A stretch of DNA of 64,000 nucleotides, taken from NCBI GenBank assembly GCA_015657535.1, contig JADHZB010002150.1, forward strand, positions 80,278-144,277, written 5' to 3'. Positions 1 to 20,112 of this stretch are shown here, in pieces (the first letter of the stretch is position 1; each line of letters opens with the position of its first letter). The position numbers and the translations under genes were made by a program. Source of the stretch: Nephromyces sp. MM_2019 (taxonomy: Eukaryota; Apicomplexa; Aconoidasida; Nephromycida). The notes under the pieces are model-generated. The model did not search any database. It worked only from the letters and a program-made list of their open reading frames with translations, and was not told the DNA's origin.

Positions 1-42
1 TAAACTTTGATTTTAATTAACTATATGATGTATCAATACTTA

Positions 43-905
43 CTAGGGTAGATTGTATGTAAGAGAAAAGTCTTCATTCAAATGTCCAACGCAAATCTTA
101 TTTAAATCAGCCACACTGTGTCCTATTTCATTAACTAAATTACGAGTGGATTCATAACGTTGGGCCTGGCATAGGAAGTATTAGTATAGAAAATAAAGAA
201 TAAGTTTGTGTATAATCTATTTTCTAAATCGGAAATCTTGAGGAGATCAAAACTCAAGAATTCTCTAATTATAAAATTTCGAGAATCGAAACTACTGATT
301 AATCTATACCAAATATAAAAATATATTCAAGTCAACTTCGCTCAATTCCAACTAAGATAATAGTTGTGAGAGTCAAAACAAGTTTATAAATTCATTAGAA
401 GAATTTATAACCTTTGTTGAAATGGAAATTATAAGATATTTGTGAAGTTATGTGAGTTCTAGAGAATTTTGATCTAATGCGTGATTGAATAATTTGACAA
501 AAAGTTACGATGCATATGAGGTAAAATTTAAAATTTCCAATTTGAATCCATAAAATTCCCAATTAAGTTTAATGATTAATCTTGAGTATTCAATTGTATC
601 CAGGCTATAACTCGAGCTCTACTTAAATTAATCAAGGTTTCATTTTGGCATTTCGAAATTCTTCAATATACTTGTCACAAATGTGGTAATTAACAAGTAC
701 TACTTACTTCTTTAGAGGTTTCCATATCATATAAAAGGTTCACTGATAAACCAATCCAGAGAAAGAGGAAGTTCTGGGCCTGAAATGAAAAGCTTTTTGT
801 CTCTCAGGTAGATTAATATTGACTATTGCTTTATTATCAAAAGCTAATTATATAACTACCATAAAAAAGTAGGCAAGAAAAAGGGAACGGTTATTGAACT
901 TAGAG
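43..905 (-). CDS. 3' part of an unrecognised membrane-protein gene
   Basis: Three consecutive exons can be read on the minus strand at 860-905, 708-779 and 43-165. Each has AG/GT borders, and the last two junctions are phase 0. The gene ends with TAG at 43-45. The first two exons join into a hydrophobic stretch with LFLAYFFM followed by FLFLWIGLSVNLLY, which looks like one or two membrane segments. The tail is hydrophilic and helical (YESTRNLVNEIGHSVADLN). I do not recognise the family; the tail is loosely reminiscent of SNARE-type helices, but that is weak. Exons further upstream (above 905) must exist because the 860-905 exon starts inside a codon; I could not define them. The gene follows DHX8 on the same strand. 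Confidence 0.4.
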
Positions 906-1733
906 CTATAATATTTTTATACATTTCGAATTTATTCCATCCATCATTTAGTATATTAATTGTTATAGACTATCCAACTTGTTGGGATTGCAATTTTTCA
1001 TTTGTAAGATTTAACTAGTTAGTTACCAAAAATTTCTTAGGCTTTTTATAAAAATTATTTAGTAACAGAATACTTATTGTTATTTAATAATGGGTAATGA
1101 AAATTAAACACAATTTGTTTGATCTTTAGGGATTAAGGGACTACTGTTCTACTCAATTTGTTTCCATATAGGTGATATAAGGCAAATTTCTTATTCGAGC
1201 CTGCTGATGTGTCGTTATAAATGATTTAAATATTAATATAAAAAAGTAAATGTCAATTGACCAATCAATTTTTAAAACTAAATATACTAATCAATACAGC
1301 TTAATAAAGTTAGTTTAAAACTGGTCAAGATAATAAAAAAAAGAGTTTTAGATTGTTTGATATGGTTAATCTTAATTATTATTATATAATTTTTATCCAG
1401 GCTATTTAGATGAGAAGTTACAGTCACTCTTCTCTTATTTATATTTTATTATTAAGCCAGTTCAAGCTTCTAGCTCATTAAAATGAAATTTGATGTTGTT
1501 TTAATATTTGATTTTTAGATTCCCGTAATATGAAAATGAAATATAGTGTGTTTAAAAGCTAATTTCTAAGTAAAATGTTAAATTTTAAAGATTGAATAAA
1601 GCTTTTAAAAGTTATGAGAGTTCCAAGTGTTAAAAAAAATTTAGATAGTAAAGCTTTAATTTAAGTGTAATTTAAAATGTACAAATACTTTATAGGAAGG
1701 TTATATTTAGATTTATATTCAAGATATCGAGCT
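906..1733. other. Spacer between DHX8 3' end and the left gene
   Basis: AT-rich DNA. It probably hides 5' exons of the gene at 43-905, but no exon could be defined with confidence. No RNA gene or clear repeat was seen. Confidence 0.5.
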
Positions 1734-9779
<8,046 letters not shown>

Positions 9780-11134
9780 GGAGTTCAGTAAAGATCAATA
9801 TGGTAAACATACGGTGAGTCAGAATAGGGATGTTGAGGGCGGTTGGTAGTCTTAACTTAGTAAAATGAGTTATATGTGAACGCAAGTTAAAAAGTGTGAG
9901 TAATATATTTGAATTAAAATGTAGCTCAATAAGAGTCATGAATGCTTGATCGGGTGAATTGTTTTGACGTTTTATAGGGTTAATTAATGTATAGTGTCTT
10001 AAGATGCTCAGCAATCACATATGAAATGTATTTAGGAGAAAAAAGTATTTAATCTTCATAATTAACCAAAAGTTGCGTACTCACTCCCATTAAAGCATTT
10101 AGTGTTTAGTTATAGGATTACACAAGGTGAGAAGTTAAAGTATCTAAACATTAAGACGATTGATTCACAAGCACATTATATACCACTTTGAAAGCTTAAC
10201 TTTTTTGGACACCTGTTTACACAGCGTATTTTGAGATTACAAGCTATTACTAATTTACACCTGGCAATGTATAAGCATACACAACCTATTCTGAGATTAC
10301 AAGTTATAACTGATTTCTAAAATATTCAATTTTTATAATTCTCAGGTTTAGTCCACAATTAAAGCAATCTTTATAATTCCTAGCATAAACTCTGCTTGTT
10401 CATCATTTACACACTCTTTAAATTTGTTGGATGATAAAAATTATGATGTATATGTAGGTGAGCTGTATCAAAAATAATAGCTATTTCAATTTTGTTAATT
10501 CAATAAAGACATTGATTTAACAAAATAATATGTTATCAATATTAAATTAATTTAGTCTATCGCTTTGGTTATTTGAAATTTTATGATTATCGTGAAAATT
10601 AAACCTCAATAAAGTGATTAATTTAAAATTACTGTTGACAATCATGAGCTGCTTTCAATATTTCAATAGCAATTTTGCAAACAATATAAATATATTTCAC
10701 AAATACTTAAAACAAATTTAAATTTTATCCTTTATCTAAATTGAAGACTATTTTCCCATGTAATTAATACTAAATGGTATCTTAAATCTTAAGAGTGAGA
10801 AATTTCATAGTTTTAATAATGGTTAGAACTTCTTTAAATGTGTTTGACTTGTTTTCATTAACATGTAGACTCCAAAAACAGGCAAATTTTAAATTCTTTA
10901 ACTTTTAAAATAATGCTATATAAACTCAAGAACGCTATAAGGGAATAAAATCATTTCATGTACAATATGTTTTATGCTAAGTTATGTAAAAATTTTGATT
11001 AATTAATAAAAAGGTTTATTTAGTTCTATACGTACAAACGAATTAGAGTTTATATCCATATAAAGATATGCTTTGAAAAATTTAAGATTAGTTGATAATA
11101 CTACATTCTCAATATATTATATCCTGAAGAAGCT
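9780..11134. other. Spacer upstream of DHX8
   Basis: AT-rich spacer of about 1.35 kb between the DHX8 start and the Nudix gene stop. No convincing exon, RNA gene or repeat was found. The DHX8 promoter should lie at its left end. Confidence 0.5.
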
Positions 11135-13397
11135 TTAAAATGATATTGTGGTTAAGTAATCCATAAAATAACTATTGATTCCATCTAAAGACATCCATCC
11201 TATCGAAATAAGCGATTGTACGGATCGATATATTGAGTTTTGAGTACCTGTGTTTAAAATTAGTTATGTTAAAATAAAAATCCTTAGATTAGATAATTTA
11301 TTTAAGCTAAGAACTAGTTTTAATCTTAATTTACTAAATTGCTAATTTTCACTGTGCTTAGATGCCAGCTCAGTCAAAGTTGATTTTACTCTTGAAAACA
11401 ATGATATACCTGATGAAATAATTAGGCACAACTTATGAGTATATAGAGCAAAATAAGTAATTAACAATTTTGCTTAATTGAAATATTAGGAGTGAAATCT
11501 TTATGCTTCAGCTCGTTAATAAAGTTATTAAGCCTCGTGTTCAAAGTTTTAAAGACAGAATCTTATTAAAAGAATCAATAAAACTTACTTTCTGGTACAA
11601 AAGGCCAAGAAGTGTCGAGCTTAATAGATTCTTTATCAAAACTTTCGCCTTTTAGCAAATTCTCGAGAGTAACGATATCAATCTGTAGGGAATGAAAATG
11701 GTTAAAACCATACTATTTCAATCATTTTTAAAGCTATATGTATAAATATTTCTAGAAAATTCTTTATTTAAGTTTTCATATCATAACCAGCCTACTATTT
11801 TCAGTTTATTTGCACTAACTATAATAAGTTTGCTATCTTTACTTAATTCTATTGTGATTTGATTATGTTTCTAATTGTGTTTGGTATCAAACCATGAAAT
11901 AAAGAGAAATAAAAAGAATTGATTTTTTATGTCATTATTTAAAGCAAGGGAGAACAAATTAGTAATAAACGAATCAATTATATACTGGTATTTAATATTT
12001 ATAAAAGTCATTTTAATTTATATATTGTAGCTTTGTGAACTTACTTTGGTGATAAATTCAACTTCACTTTGCTGAGGTGTCAATTCAGAAGGAGATTTGT
12101 CAAACAAAACAATCTACAAAAAAATAATAGTAATCTTATTGGATAAAATTATTCTTATCAGTTAAATAGTTATAAGTTGTACATAATTGTAACTGAAAGT
12201 TTTGGTGTAATTATCTTCATAAAAAAAAGGATTAAGTTTGATAAAACTCTCAATTGGAGAGTTTAATCCGCATTCCTCCATTAATTCTCGTTGTGCATTT
12301 AGATCGGGGTCTTCATTGTACTGATAATGTATAATTCATAAAAATTAGTTTTTGCTTATTGAGGATTTATCTGATGGTACATTTTCATTATTGCACTAAG
12401 CAGATGAATGCGCAGCAAACCTATATCATATAGTTGATATATTTTCAGTAGTTAAAGGTTTTAGTTAATTATATTATTCGTGAGTTCTTGTAAAAGCATA
12501 CCTGAATGACCCCACCAAATGAAATATCATAGTGCAAAGGGCATCGCTCCTTTCGGCCGGTCCTCAAATGGATATATAGTTCTTCATTTTTTGGATCAAA
12601 GAGGAAGATACAGCTGCTCCGATGGATGAGGTTTTTCTCTCGCTAAGAAATAATCATATAGTTCTTTATATGTATCAATTATGATTTCTAAAGTCTGAGC
12701 ATGTGTAAAATCAACCGGTAGGCGCTGTAATTGGAAACCAGATGAAATTAAAAACATTTTTTTCAAAGGTAGTGATATCAGTATTTTTTCATTTATCCAA
12801 TTGAATATATCATATGAGTTGAGGTTGTCAATTTTCTACCATACTCAGAAAATAATGTGCGAAATAAGGGAACTAATGTTATTTAGAGAAATGTATATTA
12901 TTCTAACCATTTCTTTACGAGTTGCAAACCCGTTTGGGAAATCGTTTTCATCGAAGATCCCTACTACTTCATCATAAGAATCAAAATTTCCATACATCAT
13001 GAGGCCTTGCTAATTTAGCACTCGGATCAACAGATTCTTTTTATAAAATAGTTATTGTCTATTAAGGCTTGGAAAAGCTTTGCGAATTTCTAGCTAAGTA
13101 GGAAATCTTTGTTACAGTTAGAAAATGATAATCCTACTTCAAAGAGTTGAAAGTCGTATTAAATCTATATAAAGCTTCAGATGAGTGCTTTAACTTGAAG
13201 TACATATCTCATTAACAATTGAGCTTGTTAACTAGAGTTATAACATTTTACCCATTGAACTATCATGCATAATTCCAGGTGAGATTGTGACCATTTTATG
13301 CTTTGTTCCAAGCTTTTTCAACAACAGTTTGAAGGGAATTTTAGGTTTTATATTAATTGGCTTAGGTATGTTTATAGCATTACGATGTTCATTATCA
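11135..13397 (-). CDS. YfcD-like Nudix hydrolase, six or more exons
   Basis: Predicted Nudix pyrophosphatase acting on a nucleoside-diphosphate-linked or prenyl-diphosphate-like substrate; the substrate cannot be read from sequence. Exons: 12908-13000 (from the first ATG at 13000), 12502-12642, 12183-12320, 12045-12113, 11589-11682, 11135-11247. They sum to 648 bases (215 residues), in frame, stop TAA at 11135-11137. The full Nudix box GX5EX7REUXEEXGU is present at about residues 75-96, with catalytic REL and MEECG. Before it stands REKNLIHRSSCIFLFDP, typical of the YfcD/isopentenyl-isomerase-like branch. A further exon at 13252-13397 (…KMVTISPGIMHDSSM) can be spliced in frame to an acceptor at 13005, so the protein may have an N-terminal extension, possibly with more upstream exons. 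Nudix identity is sure; the start is not. Confidence 0.88.
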
Positions 13398-14370
13398 CTA
13401 AACCATTAAGGTTAGTATCAAAATGTTATTTTGGAAATAAAAAGAAATATTTAAAATAGAATGTTGTTTAATTGTGTTTATTTGTATTCTAAATTGGGTA
13501 ATTTACCAATGTATATTTACTTGAAAAGGTTATAATAAGATTGTGGGTGTTAAAATAAGTGGAATTTAGACTTAATAATGGGATAGTAAATCCTGAATTA
13601 CAATGGCAAGCATAAAACGAGAGTAATCAATGATAAAGATGTGGATAAACGCATAATAAATAATAATTGATTTTGGCATAGCATATAAATCTCTCAAATT
13701 GAAGAAACTTTAATGCTCAAGCTGTCTACGATCTACATCGCCAGTTAGAAGAGTTAACTTAAATAAACAGCTCTATCAAATTAGGTTATTCTTAAGCATT
13801 TTAGAAGACGTTAATGTCATTTAGCCTTAAACAATCAAGTGAATATATCAAGTGAACTTTACAACAAATATAGAGTAGTGTACTTTTTAATCTACACTCA
13901 ATACTCTCTTCTTGAAAGCAAAAATGAAACAAGTCTACCAGCAACACCCTTCACTATTGTACATAACACTTAGTATGTGATAAAGCTCTATATGTATTTA
14001 AAACTATAAAAATAAGACCATAAAACTTAGCATTACACACACCTTTTGAAAACTCCTAGAAGATTATACTATTAAATGAATCAAGATCCAGAAATAATTT
14101 AGATACACATGATAAGTACCTAAACTTAGTAAAACTTTTCCTAACGACTGATGAATATGTCTTAATCAATCTATTCACATTAATCTCTAAAATTAATTGA
14201 TTCATGAAGCTAACACAGATTTTATTTATTTGAATGACTATAGGATGACCAGTACCACATTCCTGAGCATATTCCTACTAAGCTAAACAAAGAAAATAAG
14301 TAAACATCATTTATAAATTTATAACAATTAATCATCCTGTCTCTAAATAATTACTCCCTAATATTACACA
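13398..14370. other. Divergent spacer, Nudix gene / prefoldin 3
   Basis: Nearly 1 kb of AT-rich DNA between genes on opposite strands, presumably carrying both promoters. A 5' exon of the Nudix gene may be hidden here; none could be defined. Confidence 0.45.
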
Positions 14371-15116
14371 ATGGACGAACTCGTTGTTAAAGATACTGAT
14401 ACACCAAGGAGTATTCCAGCCTGCAAATTCATTGAGAATGTTGAAAGCTTTGTAAAAGACCGTGATATAATAAAATTAAGTGAAAGTATGAAGGACCTTT
14501 TAACCAAGTACCGGTACATGAAACAAAGCCTCCAGGTACAAACACAAAGCCAAAATAACCGTATACCCGACATCAAAGATGCTTTACAAGCTGTAAAGTT
14601 GCTAGTAGATAGAAAGGTAAATACAATTTTATCTTGCATCTACGTTGTATAGAATTATATTCGAGTCACATTGAAAATCCTCTTTATTAGGACCAAACAT
14701 TTGAAGCCCAATTCAACTTGGCCGATATAGTCTTTTCAAAGGCTAGGGTTCCCCCAACAGATGTCGCTTACCTGTGGCTGGGAGTAAGTATAAACAAATA
14801 TTTGCATACACTGGCCCTTTAATATTAGAATTTGTTCCCTGTATTTTTGTAGGCAAATACCCTAGTTGAATATACAATCGATGAGGCAAAGGCAATACTT
14901 GAAAAAAATTTAAAGCTAGCTGAAGAATCAGTTGAAAAAAATGTAACCTAAGAATACTATCACCTAGATAAATTATTACACTATTATTCCCTATTTCAAA
15001 AACAGATGGAAGATTCAGAATGGCTTCAAACTCAGATAACTACAGCAGAGGTTAATATCGCTCGCCTACATAATTATCAAATTTTGGAAAGACAGAAAAA
15101 AGGAGAAAACAAATAG
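14371..15116 (+). CDS. VBP1: Prefoldin subunit 3, four exons
   Basis: Alpha-type subunit of the cytosolic prefoldin hexamer, which hands nascent actin and tubulin to the CCT chaperonin. Exons: 14371-14616, 14691-14783, 14853-14942, 15006-15116. They sum to 540 bases (179 residues, stop TAG), all junctions phase 0. Family signatures: IPACKFIENVESF near the N-terminus, KARVPPTDVAYLWLG in exon 2 and the ANTLVEYTIDEA segment of exon 3 (animal protein: [27 protein letters not shown]). N- and C-terminal parts are predicted coiled coils flanking the beta hairpin; the last exon holds MEDSEWLQTQITTAEVNIAR. Length fits the family. Introns are short (about 62-75 bases). Confidence 0.95.
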
Positions 15117-15884
15117 ATTAATTTTTATACGAATTTACTGAAGCTCATTTGAAGGGACTCTAATTTCAGATTAATGATTAATTTAGTGACTTACTATAAG
15201 TATCTGAATCCATACTTTCTGAAGCCTTACGAAATTATTTGTAGCTCATCCACTATCATGTTTGGCATTTAAAAATTTTAGAAAACTGAATTTTGATTAA
15301 CTAAATTTCTTTGTACTATTACTCCAACCTTATTTTCAACGACAGATTAACAATTTCAATTAACTTATTCCATCCAATTAAAACAAATTTTATCTACACA
15401 ACTTTTTCAACAGATCTCATCGTAGTTAGATTCATTTAGACTTATTCCTAATAACATTGGTGTTACCCTTGATTCTTAATTTATTAATTTCCCATCAAGA
15501 TTTATAGGAGAAAAATAAATCTACAATCAGTTCCTTCAGTGGATCTATCTTGTATGTTAAGATTATGAAGTTTTAGATCTTCTCAGATCTTTGAAAAACA
15601 TTTAGAAATTGATTACCAAACTAAATTGATACATATATCCCTATATGTTTAGTTTGGATATTAAAGTTCAAAATATTAAGTTTAGAAACGAATTATACTA
15701 TATTGCTTTTAGATAATTCAATAGACTTTACATATGACTTTACTATTATTTTGTATTATAGTATTGAAGAAATCTTTCCATAAAGCAAAATTTGCGATAT
15801 GATTTAATAGTAAATTTACTCCGTTATAACCGAGATAACTAATTAAATTTATAAATAAAAGTCAGAATTTCAAATTTAAGCACC
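15117..15884. other. Spacer between prefoldin 3 and dynein light chain
   Basis: About 770 bases of AT-rich DNA between two genes on the same strand. No exon, RNA gene or repeat was recognised. Confidence 0.5.
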
Positions 15885-16894
15885 ATGCTACGATCAAACT
15901 ATGATATCAAGAAACTAACTAACAAACTGATTATTAAGGTTAGAACAAGTAGTTATGTCTATAATGCTTTTAGTAAAACTTAAAGCTAAATCCCTTGTCG
16001 ATTGAAAGTATAAATTCAATCGTAAACTTAAATTCAGATGGTTGAGATTTTATAAAGTTAACAATTTTTATAATTTTAACTTTTTAAAATATAAGCTTTA
16101 TGGATAGTTTGACTTATTCTTTATAATATGAGGTTTTTATGATGACATACTTAATCTGTTCTACAATTTAGATTTGCACACTTCCACAAGAAATTCAAGC
16201 AGATATTCAAGAGCTCATAACTGCAGTTATTGACAAAAGCTACACAATGGGAAATATTGATCTTGAAGTAAACATTACTTTACTGATATCTATATATAGG
16301 GACTATTTCCTACTCATCCCTGAGATTAGTGGCTGATTATTAGAAAATCCTCATTTATAATAACTTTGATCTTTTTCATAGCTTATTGAATCAGCCGAAA
16401 AAGCAAATTTATACAAAACTAGACTATCTACATATTAATTTCAGCAAGCTTCAAGACAAATTAAGGACAGTATGGATAAAATTTATGGAACCTTCTGGCA
16501 ATGTATTATTGGTGAAGGGTTTGATTTTGACATCACAGCTGAGGTATGCAAATCAAATATTTTCAAGCATTAAAACAATATGATAATGTTAAACACAAAA
16601 ATTTAATCCCAAAATCATTCGTAATTTATCTAGTCATATCTATATATTGTTCACCTGACCAGTTTAAATAGCATTGAAAAAATGATTTTAAGATTTCTTT
16701 CTAGATCGTTTACAAAATTTAAGTAAATTGATAAATCTGCTCTATATCATAATTTCCAGAGAATAAAGTTTTTTAGTTTATGTTAAATTCTAAAAATACA
16801 AATTGTAGAAAACGCTAATATGTATTTTCAGGTTGACTCGACAATTTTGTGTTTTTATCATGGGAACCTTGGTATTCTTGTTTTTCGTGTATAA
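15885..16894 (+). CDS. Dynein light chain (LC8-like), four exons
   Basis: Small dimeric hub protein of dynein motors and other complexes. Exons: 15885-15938, 16172-16267, 16445-16543, 16832-16894. They sum to 312 bases (103 residues, stop TAA). Recognised from the order of DLC elements: an N-terminal strand (NKLIIK), helices covering PQEIQADIQELITAVIDKSY and the RQIKDSMDKIYG segment, then the WQCIIGEGF strand (LC8: WHCIVGRNF) and the terminal FYHGNLGILVFRV (LC8: FYLGQVAILLFKSG). The protein is divergent from canonical LC8, so it may be one of the axonemal or specialised LC8 paralogues. The stretch 16386-16444 reads openly in one frame but has no donor and is best taken as intron end. Confidence 0.85.
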
Positions 16895-17354
16895 AAACAA
16901 TATGTAGTCTTAAATATATAAAATTACTGATTTTATCATTTAGGAATGTCACATCCTTGTAATTATATAGCAAAGATAATAAAATTGTAAACATGAGATT
17001 ACTCGAGGCACAATTAAGTTCTATCTATATAGTTTTATTAGAACTTATAATGCCATATAGAACGTGTGGTATATTTTAAGTTATATCCAAAGTTTTAGTC
17101 AATAAAAAATTGAAAAAAAAGCTGATAAGATCAATCTAGTTTACCCGATGCTTAAATTTATTAATATATTATATGGAGCTTGAAAATATCTTAGAGGCAA
17201 TCACTTTCAATGATTATGTAGCTCAAATAGTTATAATGTAAAAATTTCAGATAAATTTCAAAATTTATGTATAGTCAAAACCTATAAGTTATAGAAATAC
17301 TTCTCTTTTCGTGAAAATATCTCAAAATCTCAATTGATATTTTTGTATGGAAAA
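16895..17354. other. Convergent 3' spacer, dynein light chain / V-ATPase c''
   Basis: About 460 AT-rich bases between the stop codons of two converging genes. It should hold both polyadenylation regions. Nothing else was seen. Confidence 0.5.
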
Positions 17355-18317
17355 CTATATGGCTGCGGAAGTGAAGTTTCCAATATTAGATTGTAAGATT
17401 CCGATAATTAAACCAAAAATACCTAAAGTAGTGAAGTAAACATTATTTGTAGAATTAGAAAAATAAGAATTGAACTGGAAAAACAAGGAGACATATATTA
17501 AAGGGAATAAATAATGTCCATTTAATTGAACTTACCCAAAGCAGAAGCAAAAATTTCAATAATGAGCATTTTGATAAATAAATCAGCTCGTTGGGCATCC
17601 GCAAGTGCCGTACTGCTACCAGAAACGCCGACTGATAATCTAAATGATGGAGTGGGTTATTATTTTCAGATAAAAATTCAAAGATGTAGAGGAGTAAATA
17701 GTAAAACTAGTCAAGTGATTTTACCCGCAAGCAAGATTGGAAAATCCTACAGTTATTCCTGTCGAGAAAATGGCCCACCCTGCTACAATAGCATTGCCCT
17801 CGTGTGTAGGCATAGTGCCCCTAGTGGGGATAAAATCGGGAGGAATATCTGCCATTTTCCCGTTTAATAAAATAGCCATAATAAGTCCATAAATAGCTAC
17901 AGCTTCACAGAAGATGATGGAAATGAGGTTTTTGGATCTGATCCTAGGCGATTTAACAGAAGCGCCGACAATTGATGTACCACAAATGAAAATACCCCTA
18001 AAATTCGAAGGTTAAAACTTTATTAATTAATGTTAGCTACTTAGTCATTATAGAGTGTGCATCACTATTAAAACAGACATTGATATATTAACGCTAAAAT
18101 TCTTTGCGTTCCATAAATGTATAAATAAAGCCCTATGTATTTCCTAAGATACTAAAGGTTTGTAACGCAATTATCAAATAAGAAAGGCTTACCAAGCAGC
18201 TCCAACAATAGATACGCCTAAATTGATAGAAAGTCCAAAAAAGGCCCATTGATAAGGGCTTATCTGGCGAAATACATCAGACCAGCCAGTTAGTTCTTGT
18301 GCTGCTTCTGCTAACAT
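17355..18317 (-). CDS. ATP6V0B: V-type H+-ATPase proteolipid subunit c'' (VMA16), four exons
   Basis: Membrane rotor subunit of the V0 sector that carries protons across endomembranes. Exons: 18193-18317, 17725-17997, 17536-17639, 17355-17422. They sum to 570 bases (189 residues, stop TAG). Four hydrophobic helices are visible. Family marks: [20 protein letters not shown] at the start, [20 protein letters not shown] with [11 protein letters not shown] (helix with the essential acidic residue), [18 protein letters not shown], and [20 protein letters not shown] before the short last exon (FGLIIGIL). The N-terminal extension and the CEAVAIYG / ADAQ patterns mark c'' rather than the 16-kDa c subunit. 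The acceptor of exon 3 was placed at 17639 because only that site keeps [17 protein letters not shown] in frame. It faces the bacterial-type block. Confidence 0.95.
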
Positions 18318-19033
18318 TTTTTAAGATTAATTGAGCTCAGAGAAATAAAGTTTTGTCAGTATGTGAACACTGTAGTATTTCTGTGTTAATACTGCTAATA
18401 TATTACGACGATAATAGAATGATGAAAATGGAGAAGGTACATATGTTAATTTAGTTATATTTCTGCTATTGATTGAAGCCAGTTTCCTTCTTAAAAGTAG
18501 CTGAAGTTTTGTTAATTAGGACGAAGAAATTGAAACATACTCAAGTGTGGTTAGAAAGTCCAAAGATAAGGCAAATTATCAGATTAGTATCTTTTAATGG
18601 TTATGTCGAGTGAGAGGTTATAAGAAGTTAATATAAACTAGTTTTACGAGTTTCTGATACTATTCAAATAAAAAAAATTGAATCAAAAAACACAACAAAT
18701 TAAAAACAAGATCTTATTTCAAATTTTGAAGAGGGCAGACTACTTACATTTAACACTCGAGCTAAGTTTTTTATTACTGATATATGTAGGTAGGTTTTGT
18801 TAACAATGGTAATATTGTAGGGCGAATGTTATTACACCTTTAAATTCATATAGATTGTTACGTGAAGTCAACTTCTAGTGTTGTGTGTTCATGTTTAAAT
18901 TAAATAGGTTAGATGTGAATCAAAAACCACAGTGTAGCTAGTGTAGAAATAGTGCTAACAGCAAATTAAAAATGTTAAGATTCGAATAAGTGAAGCACAT
19001 GCATAAGTCAAATAAGGAATGATAAGAATAAGT
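18318..19033. other. Left border zone of the bacterial-type block
   Basis: Contains the V-ATPase c'' promoter and the transition to bacterial-type DNA. No terminal inverted repeat, target duplication, tRNA or transposase was recognised, so the exact junction cannot be placed; I estimate it between about 18.6 and 19.03 kb. Confidence 0.45.
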
Positions 19034-19607
19034 TTAGATAGGTAAATATTGTCCTTCTTTTGTTGAAGGGTCTGAGTGTTTTTGCACTTCTAAAGTATAG
19101 TCTAAAGCAGATTTATTTTTATTATCTTTTGCGGTAACATTAGCCCCAACTCTAATCATTGCGAGAATTTTTTCTGGATTAGGTGCATTCATAGATTGAA
19201 CGATTAAAGGGGTTTGTCCTAGAGAATTACATTCATTTATCTGCGCTCCGTGATTTATCAAAAAATGAAATACATCAAGACTATAGGTATTAACGATCAT
19301 AAATTCATTTGGATATTTATCGTATTTGAAATTAGCATCTGCTTTAAATTCTCTTATAAGCATTTCTAATGTTTCTGTGTTTCCAAAATGAATGTGATCA
19401 GATAGTTTTACTAAGTGAAATAGCATTATATTGGCATCTATACCATATTCTATTAATTTTTTTATTTTTTCTTTATCATTCGTAAATAATGCTTGTAAAA
19501 AGGGATTTTTTATAATCTGTTCTAAATCATTTTGAGAAAATGCGGAAATATTAATAGTTCATATTTAGTGTAACTATTGTAAGTATGAAAATTATTTTTT
19601 TAATCAT
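19034..19607 (-). pseudogene. Secreted ankyrin-repeat protein, frameshifted after the signal peptide
   Basis: Short ankyrin-repeat protein of bacterial type. The frame from the ATG at 19607 reads MIKKIIFILTIVTLNMN, a good Sec signal peptide, then meets a stop. One base out of register, the frame reads on from SAFSQNDLEQIIKNPFLQAL through LIEYGIDANIMLFHLV and ankyrin helices including GAQINECNSLGQTPLI and GANVTAKDNKNKSALDY to the stop at 19034. A single extra base at about 19555-19562 accounts for the break. The intact form would be about 190 residues. The start ATG overlaps the stop of the upstream ORF (ATGA), a bacterial coupling arrangement. An internal ATG at 19426 leaves only 130 residues without the signal. 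Ankyrin proteins of Rickettsiales are often secreted host-interaction factors; that role here is inference. Confidence 0.75.
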
Positions 19608-19801
19608 TCTTTAAAATTCTTTTTTACATTGTTCCATAATTTTTTACCCTTTTGTAGTACATTTGGGTTGGTATTGTTTACATTTTGGTCAAGTTGTACC
19701 TTTATTTGGCTTGGGTCTATTTTAGAATTGTCAAATCTCTTTTGTAGATCTTCTGCATTTTTTCTTCTTGCATATAATATACTTTCGTTATTTTTGCAAC
19801 A
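19604..19801 (-). pseudogene. Small ORF of 65 residues without start codon
   Basis: Open frame CCKNNESILYARRKNAEDLQ…LWNNVKKNFKE ending in TGA at 19604-19606, overlapping the ankyrin start by ATGA. It is closed upstream by TAG at 19802-19804 and has no ATG, so the 5' part is probably lost to a frameshift or stop. The sequence is charged and helical in its first half, Asn/Gln-rich later. I do not recognise a family. Its tight coupling to the next gene argues that it was a real bacterial gene in the same operon. Confidence 0.45.
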
Positions 19802-19930
19802 CTATAATATATTGTTAATTGAATGGCAAATAAATTTTTAATAACTTTTTATTAAAAATTTAAGATTAACTTTGTGTAAATAAAAACTGATTTTTGTTTA
19901 ACGTAAAAACTCTCTAGCATTACACAAAAC

Positions 19931-19957
19931 ATAACATACATAACTTATGTATGTTAT
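19931..19957. promoter_or_regulatory. Perfect 13-bp palindrome with 1-base centre
   Basis: Arms ATAACATACATAA (19931-19943) and TTATGTATGTTAT (19945-19957) around a single C. It lies in the gap between the minus-strand ankyrin operon and the plus-strand ribbon-helix-helix/replication genes, which is where an operator or an origin-associated binding site would be expected. No U-run follows, so a simple terminator is less likely. Confidence 0.6.
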
Positions 19958-20112
19958 ATAAATAAATAGCATACTACTCTAATCCTTAATTTACAATACT
20001 TAAATTTAATTTATTTAATAAAATAATTAGTACATAAATTGTGTATATTGTATATAAAAATCTGTTCATTTGATTTTTGCCTTGAATCAGCATAATCTTA
20101 ATATAAGTTTTG

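Noticed and set aside
14364..14639. 91-residue minus-strand frame
   Set aside because: Antisense of prefoldin 3 exon 1.
16386..16583. 65-residue plus-strand frame over the dynein light chain
   Set aside because: Wrong frame for the third exon, with intron sequence in its first part; the LC8 pattern is in another frame.
17526..17867. 113-residue plus-strand frame
   Set aside because: It is antisense to exons 2-3 of V-ATPase c'', which is certain from homology on the minus strand.
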